Positions 4,676 through 7,839 of a DNA stretch of 7,839 nucleotides are shown here, one piece after another; the stretch's first letter is position 1, and every line of letters begins with the position of its first letter. The DNA is from DAOUEX01 sp034430235. Lineage in GTDB: Bacteria > Chloroflexota > Anaerolineae > UBA2200. The notes beneath the pieces were generated by a model. It saw nothing but the letters and a program-made list of their open reading frames with translations, ran no database searches and had not been told where the DNA came from. The stretch spans positions 1 to 7,839 of the forward strand of contig CAYZGO010000066.1 in NCBI GenBank assembly GCA_964478075.1, given 5' to 3'. Both the position numbers and the translations under genes were made by a program.

Positions 4676-6798
4676 GCTTGAGCCTGTTGGGTTTGAGTTA
4701 TGCTGTCTTTTTCGGGATACTGAATGCGTGGGTGGAAAACTCCCTGCAAGACATCTGTGAATGCACTGCGGATGCTGTCGAGATCCCGCAGCGTCAAATC
4801 ACACTCATCGAGTTCACCGCTCACAAGCCTATCATTGATGATTCTGCGCACGATACGTTCTATCTCACCAGGTGAGTCAGGATGCGAAGCGCGAACAGTT
4901 GCTTCCACGCTATCAGCAAGCATGACAATCGCCGCCTCTTTGCTACGAGGCCGTGGACCGGGGTAGCGAAAGTCGGTTTCATTGACCTCCTCCTCTCCCG
5001 CTTCCCTGCAAGCTCGCTGATAGAAGTGGCCAAAGCCAACACTGGTGGTACCGTGATGTTGAGCAATGATGTCCAATACAGCGTCTGGAAAATGATACTT
5101 CTGTGCCTGCTCCAGGCCATCTTTCACGTGGCTAATGATAATCTGGGCACTGGTCTTGGGATCCAGTTGCTGGTGATAGTTCTCGCCGTCGGCCTGGTTC
5201 TCAATGAAGAAGTAGGGACGCAATACCTTACCGATGTCATGATGAAGCGCTGCGACACGAACTAGCAGTGGGTCTGCTCCTACCAGTTCAGCAGCGCGCT
5301 CTCCCAGATTCCCTACGAGCAGGCTGTGGTGATAGGTTCCAGGAGCTTCCAGCAACAGGCGGCGTGCCAGCGGATGAGTTGGGCGCGCCAGATCCAGCAA
5401 TTGCAGCGGAGTGGTGATACCAAATAACCCTCCGAGCCAGAAGAAGGTAGCGAATGCCAGGCTGGACGACACGATGCCATTGGCTACGCTGGCACCGATC
5501 AGTTGCAGCAGTCCCACGAGGTCATAGCTTTGACTCAACAGTCGGAAACACACGACCACAATGGCATTGACAATTCCGATAGCACATGCAGCCCAGGCGA
5601 AAGTAGTCAAACGCTCCAGCCGTGATACGATCAGCGCTGCAACTACACTGCCCATCAAAGTATAGACCGTGAGATCCAGGGAGCCTCCGCTGATGAACCC
5701 AACGAAAAGACTGAGCATGATAGTAGACACGATGGCCAGTTGAGTATCTAGCAGCACAGACATCAGCATAGCAACTGTGGCCATGGGGAAGAAATACGGC
5801 AGCAGGACATGCTCTGGAATGATCAACTTGGCTGCAATTCCTGTTATGACGATGAGCAGGCTCAGCAGTATCATACGTCGTCGGCGATACAGAATCTCCC
5901 GACGCGCCCGCCATAGGTAGAGACCCAACGTGGAGACAAGCACCACTACAAAGAGCAGCGTGCTCACCAGATCGTGCCATTCTGGCTCTGCAGGCTGCAG
6001 ACCAAGCGCGGCCAACTCTTCAAGATGTAAGGGGGTGACAATGTCACCCTCGCGCAGAATAGCCTGACCCCTCTCGATGACATGCCATACGGGCTGGACC
6101 GCGTCGCGCGCCTGTCGCTGTGTTTCTGCAGTCCGCTGTTCGTCGAAGAAGCTGTTAGGCTTAAGCAGGGCTCCAACGAAAGCCGCCACTACGTCAGCCT
6201 GTTCGGGGGAAAGTGCATAGCTTACGAGTTGTGGAACTTTGGCCCGCTCCTCGCTCAGTTGATCCTCATGTACCCCATCACGCATCAACCCGTCGAGCAG
6301 GTAGATAACTTCGCTGGACACTCCCTGCCAGGCCGGCTCGTCCAGCGCAAGCACGCTACTGATCACGGCAGTCGGCAAGACGAGGTCTGGGATTTTTGTG
6401 ATCCATCTGGCCTTGTCTTCAAGACCGGCGTGAGCATCTTGTTTGATAGACACGACATAGGAAAGTATCTGCCGCGTGCGGGTCAGTTGCTGTCGAGCAA
6501 CGTCGGCATCCACGGTAAAGATAGGTTCCACAGCAGCCTCAGCGCGTGCCTGCTCGGACTCCGTCAGCAGACGGCTGGTGTATGCTACACGCTGATGTGC
6601 GAGTATATCGCGCGTGCAAACCATCCCTACAGCCAGCGATGTCCTTGCCGGAATGGACGGGAATGCCAAAGTGAGACTCAGGCCCGCGACTACAAAGAGG
6701 GCACAGAGGAGCGCTTGTATCCAGACTGTGCGCGAACTCTTGTGTGTTGAAGCAAGCGGGGCCTTCTGACGGGCCCCGCTCGAATGTGATTGTGCCAT
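4672..6798 (-). CDS. pgpH: PgpH-type membrane HD-domain cyclic-di-AMP phosphodiesterase
   Basis: A 708-residue member of the 7TM-HD family (B. subtilis YqfF, Listeria PgpH), which hydrolyses c-di-AMP to pApA on the cytoplasmic side of the membrane. Architecture: a first membrane helix (about 27-46); an extracytosolic 7TMR-HDED domain (about 50-270); about seven membrane helices (about 275-455); a cytoplasmic HD domain (about 480-650). The metal-binding set looks complete: His491 in TYHHS, His520-Asp521 in HHDIGK, His557 in SHVKDG, His581-His582 in HHGTT and Asp629 in MLADSVEA. The family motifs RPYFFIENQ and ISHVKDGLEQA are also clear. The ATG at 6798 has no clear Shine-Dalgarno sequence (only GGAT), and a 9-bp hairpin lies in codons 7-15. 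The gene is 40 bp downstream of yqeY and overlaps ybeY by 4 nt. Potassium and osmotic control by c-di-AMP is family knowledge; a cyclase is not in the window. Confidence 0.95.
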   Translation of the reverse strand: MAQSHSSGARQKAPLASTHKSSRTVWIQALLCALFVVAGLSLTLAFPSIPARTSLAVGMVCTRDILAHQRVAYTSRLLTESEQARAEAAVEPIFTVDADVARQQLTRTRQILSYVVSIKQDAHAGLEDKARWITKIPDLVLPTAVISSVLALDEPAWQGVSSEVIYLLDGLMRDGVHEDQLSEERAKVPQLVSYALSPEQADVVAAFVGALLKPNSFFDEQRTAETQRQARDAVQPVWHVIERGQAILREGDIVTPLHLEELAALGLQPAEPEWHDLVSTLLFVVVLVSTLGLYLWRARREILYRRRRMILLSLLIVITGIAAKLIIPEHVLLPYFFPMATVAMLMSVLLDTQLAIVSTIMLSLFVGFISGGSLDLTVYTLMGSVVAALIVSRLERLTTFAWAACAIGIVNAIVVVCFRLLSQSYDLVGLLQLIGASVANGIVSSSLAFATFFWLGGLFGITTPLQLLDLARPTHPLARRLLLEAPGTYHHSLLVGNLGERAAELVGADPLLVRVAALHHDIGKVLRPYFFIENQADGENYHQQLDPKTSAQIIISHVKDGLEQAQKYHFPDAVLDIIAQHHGTTSVGFGHFYQRACREAGEEEVNETDFRYPGPRPRSKEAAIVMLADSVEATVRASHPDSPGEIERIVRRIINDRLVSGELDECDLTLRDLDSIRSAFTDVLQGVFHPRIQYPEKDSITQTQQAQA
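6755..6780 (-). repeat. Strong hairpin in the 5' coding part of pgpH
   Basis: A perfect 9-bp GC-rich inverted repeat (AGCGGGGCC at 6755-6763 with GGCCCCGCT at 6772-6780) with an 8-nt loop, within codons 7-15. In the mRNA it would lie about 18 nt after the start codon. No T-run follows, so it is not a terminator. It might slow ribosome entry or polymerase, but it may simply reflect codons for a dispensable cytoplasmic tail. Confidence 0.55.
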
Positions 6799-6838
6799 TT
6801 ATGACTATCCGTAGAATCTGGGGTACATCAGCTTTGCT

Positions 6839-7291
6839 CTATTCCCCAGTGGAAAGCAATTCCCTGACCATCTGGTTCACCGTGCTGCCATCAGCCTTTC
6901 CCCGCAATCGGGTCATCAAGATACGCATTACCTGTCCCAGGTGTTCTGGCCCCTGGGCCTTCGTCTCAGCAATGGCTCCCCGGGCAGCAAGTAAGATTTC
7001 TTCCCGGCTCATCTGTGGTGGCAGGTAACCGAGCAGCGATTCTATCTGCGCTTTTTCCTCAGCAATCAAATCTGCGCGTCCTGCTTTCTCAAACTCTGAC
7101 AGCGATTCGCGATGCTGTTTGACTTCGCCGCGAATGATCGCCACGATGTCTTCGTCGTGCAGCTCGCGCTGTCGGGCTATTTCCGCGTTGACAATGGCCG
7201 CACGCACAAGTCGAAGCGCCGACTTGCGGTGGGTGTCACGCTCCCTCAGCGCCTGCTGCAAATCCTGCTGTAACTGCTCCTTCAAGGTCAT
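6839..7291 (-). CDS. yqeY: YqeY (GatB/YqeY-domain protein)
   Basis: A 150-residue cytoplasmic, all-helical protein of the YqeY family, related to the tRNA-binding tail domain of GatB but not an amidotransferase by itself. Its own function is not settled. Recognisable family features are the start LKEQLQQDLQQALRERD, the segment RKSALRLVRAAIVNAE, EEKAQIESLLGYLPPQMS (about residues 78-95) and the ending MRILMTRLRGKADGSTVNQM (about 120-139), which matches the usual glycine- and lysine-rich C-terminal tRNA-contact region. Length is exactly typical. The ATG at 7291 follows AGGA (7302-7299) with a 7-nt gap. It follows rpsU by 82 bp and precedes pgpH by 40 bp on the same strand, as in the Bacillus rpsU-yqeY region, so co-transcription from the rpsU promoter is likely. 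Confidence 0.94.
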   Translation of the reverse strand: MTLKEQLQQDLQQALRERDTHRKSALRLVRAAIVNAEIARQRELHDEDIVAIIRGEVKQHRESLSEFEKAGRADLIAEEKAQIESLLGYLPPQMSREEILLAARGAIAETKAQGPEHLGQVMRILMTRLRGKADGSTVNQMVRELLSTGE

Positions 7292-7373
7292 CGCCCGTTC
7301 CTGATCTTACCCTTCCTAGGATTAGGCCAATGCCCACGAAACGACTGTCGGCTGTCCCAGGCTGTCCATGTAT

Positions 7374-7574
7374 CTAGTCATAGCGATGCTTGCGCGTCTC
7401 TTTCCGACTCTTCCGGCGCTTGGCAGCCTTTTTCTTCTTACGCAAGACACTGGGCTTCTCGTAGAAACGCCGGCGACGAACCTCAGACAGCACACGATCT
7501 CGTTGAACCTTTTTGTTGAAACGCTTCAGCGCGCTCTCGAAGGACTCGTCCTTATAAACGACAATCCGCGTCAC
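7374..7574 (-). CDS. rpsU: 30S ribosomal protein bS21
   Basis: Small basic ribosomal protein of the 30S subunit, placed near the mRNA exit and anti-Shine-Dalgarno region and involved in initiation. With the GTG start at 7574 it has 66 residues, the normal size. The visible sequence begins with TRIVVYKDESFESALKRFNK and ends in a Lys/Arg-rich tail including LRKKKKAAKRRKSRK. A longer frame starts at ATG 7601 and adds nine residues, but that start has no good ribosome site. The GTG is preceded by GGAGGG (7586-7581) with 6 nt, which also lies inside the longer frame. An ATG-TGA start-stop pair overlaps the GTG by one base. It is the first gene of the cluster and has a consensus-like promoter upstream. 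Confidence 0.93.
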   Translation of the reverse strand: MTRIVVYKDESFESALKRFNKKVQRDRVLSEVRRRRFYEKPSVLRKKKKAAKRRKSRKETRKHRYD

Positions 7575-7580
7575 ATATCT

Positions 7581-7586
7581 CCCTCC
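7581..7586 (-). promoter_or_regulatory. Shine-Dalgarno site that sets the GTG start of rpsU
   Basis: GGAGGG lies within a longer purine run, AAGAGGGGAGGGAGA, 6 nt before GTG 7574. It argues that the upstream ATG at 7601 is not the main start. Confidence 0.75.
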
Positions 7587-7647
7587 CCTCTTACCAGTCA
7601 TGCCTCACGACAACCCGAGGCCTACCAACTGTTCATTGCAGAATCTG

Positions 7648-7675
7648 ATTATAGTTGCGAGCCACAAAATGTCAA
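7648..7675 (-). promoter_or_regulatory. Promoter of rpsU and probably the whole rpsU-yqeY-pgpH-ybeY group
   Basis: Minus-strand TTGACA (7675-7670) and TATAAT (7653-7648), both perfect, with a 16-bp spacer. The -10 lies about 73 bp upstream of the GTG start. No LexA-like or other operator is apparent in it. The short gaps downstream and the pgpH/ybeY overlap suggest one transcript, although internal promoters cannot be excluded. Confidence 0.85.
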
Positions 7676-7689
7676 ATCTCGGCACAAGA

Positions 7690-7839
7690 GGGTGCTGAAA
7701 AAGTCACAAGGGTGTCATTCTGAACGCAGTGAAGCCCGGCCTGAGCTGGGCCGAGCGGAATCCGCCTTCCCTACGACTGAGATCCTTCGCTCATCTGCAC
7801 TTGCAGCGCCGATGCAAGTGTCGCTAGTAAGAAACAAAC
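7690..7839. repeat. Probable end of a dispersed non-coding repeat (MITE-like), running off the right edge
   Basis: No gene is seen here. The phrases GGTGCTGAAAAAGTC, GTCATTCTGAACGCAGTGAA and GAGATCCTTCGCTC resemble dispersed repeats I recall from Chloroflexota and other bacterial genomes. Two palindromes lie inside: CGGCC/GGCCG (7737-7741 and 7749-7753, 7-nt loop) and CACTTGCA/TGCAAGTG (7798-7805 and 7813-7820, perfect 8 bp, 7-nt loop). Boundaries and target-site duplications cannot be set because the unit appears to continue beyond the window. Confidence 0.45.

Noticed and set aside
6082..6750. Plus-strand frame of 222 codons opposite pgpH
   Set aside because: It lies fully within pgpH, whose extracytosolic domain is well recognised. 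Its composition is scrambled and it has no ribosome site.
7350..7367. 8-bp direct repeat (GGCTGTCC twice) between yqeY and rpsU
   Set aside because: Too short and only two copies. No regulatory role can be argued from it.

Overview
The window reads as a piece of a bacterial chromosome, most likely from the Chloroflexota (Anaerolineae-like). This placement is an inference. It rests on the Gram-positive-type LexA operators (GAAC-N4-GTTC), a condensed version of the Bacillus-type rpsU-yqeY-pgpH-ybeY neighbourhood, and a large secreted PA14 protein with Pro/Thr-rich linkers and C-terminal GFG..W repeats, a style common in that phylum. No rRNA, tRNA, CRISPR array or intact insertion sequence was found.

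Left part (1-925, all minus strand): an SOS module. lexA (184-840) has a consensus-like promoter with one LexA box in its -35/-10 spacer. Just downstream of lexA, a second near-perfect promoter with two LexA boxes drives a gene that starts at a TTG codon (63) and runs off the left edge. LexA therefore appears to control itself and, more tightly, this neighbour. The neighbour's identity cannot be settled from 21 codons.

Middle (926-2167): a non-coding stretch of about 320 bp with a compact group of inverted repeats (1039-1107), then a UPF0316 (DUF5698/DUF2179) membrane protein gene on the minus strand. Upstream of that gene is a region holding what may be a decayed coding fragment (1818-1955).

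Centre (2087-4166, plus strand): a monocistronic unit with its own promoter, a good ribosome binding site, a 647-codon gene for a secreted multidomain adhesin-like protein (signal peptide, two PA14 domains, a linker made of four 18-bp repeats, a golvesin/xanthan-lyase-like binding domain, a second Pro/Thr linker, and two tandem C-terminal repeats) and a strong intrinsic terminator.

Right part (4187-7675, minus strand, read right to left): rpsU (bS21), yqeY, pgpH (membrane HD-domain c-di-AMP phosphodiesterase) and ybeY (rRNA endonuclease). pgpH and ybeY overlap by GTGA. The set joins translation and ribosome maturation with cyclic-di-AMP turnover. A promoter precedes rpsU, and the phoH gene often found beside pgpH/ybeY is absent here. 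The extreme right (about 7690-7839) resembles a dispersed non-coding repeat with small palindromes.
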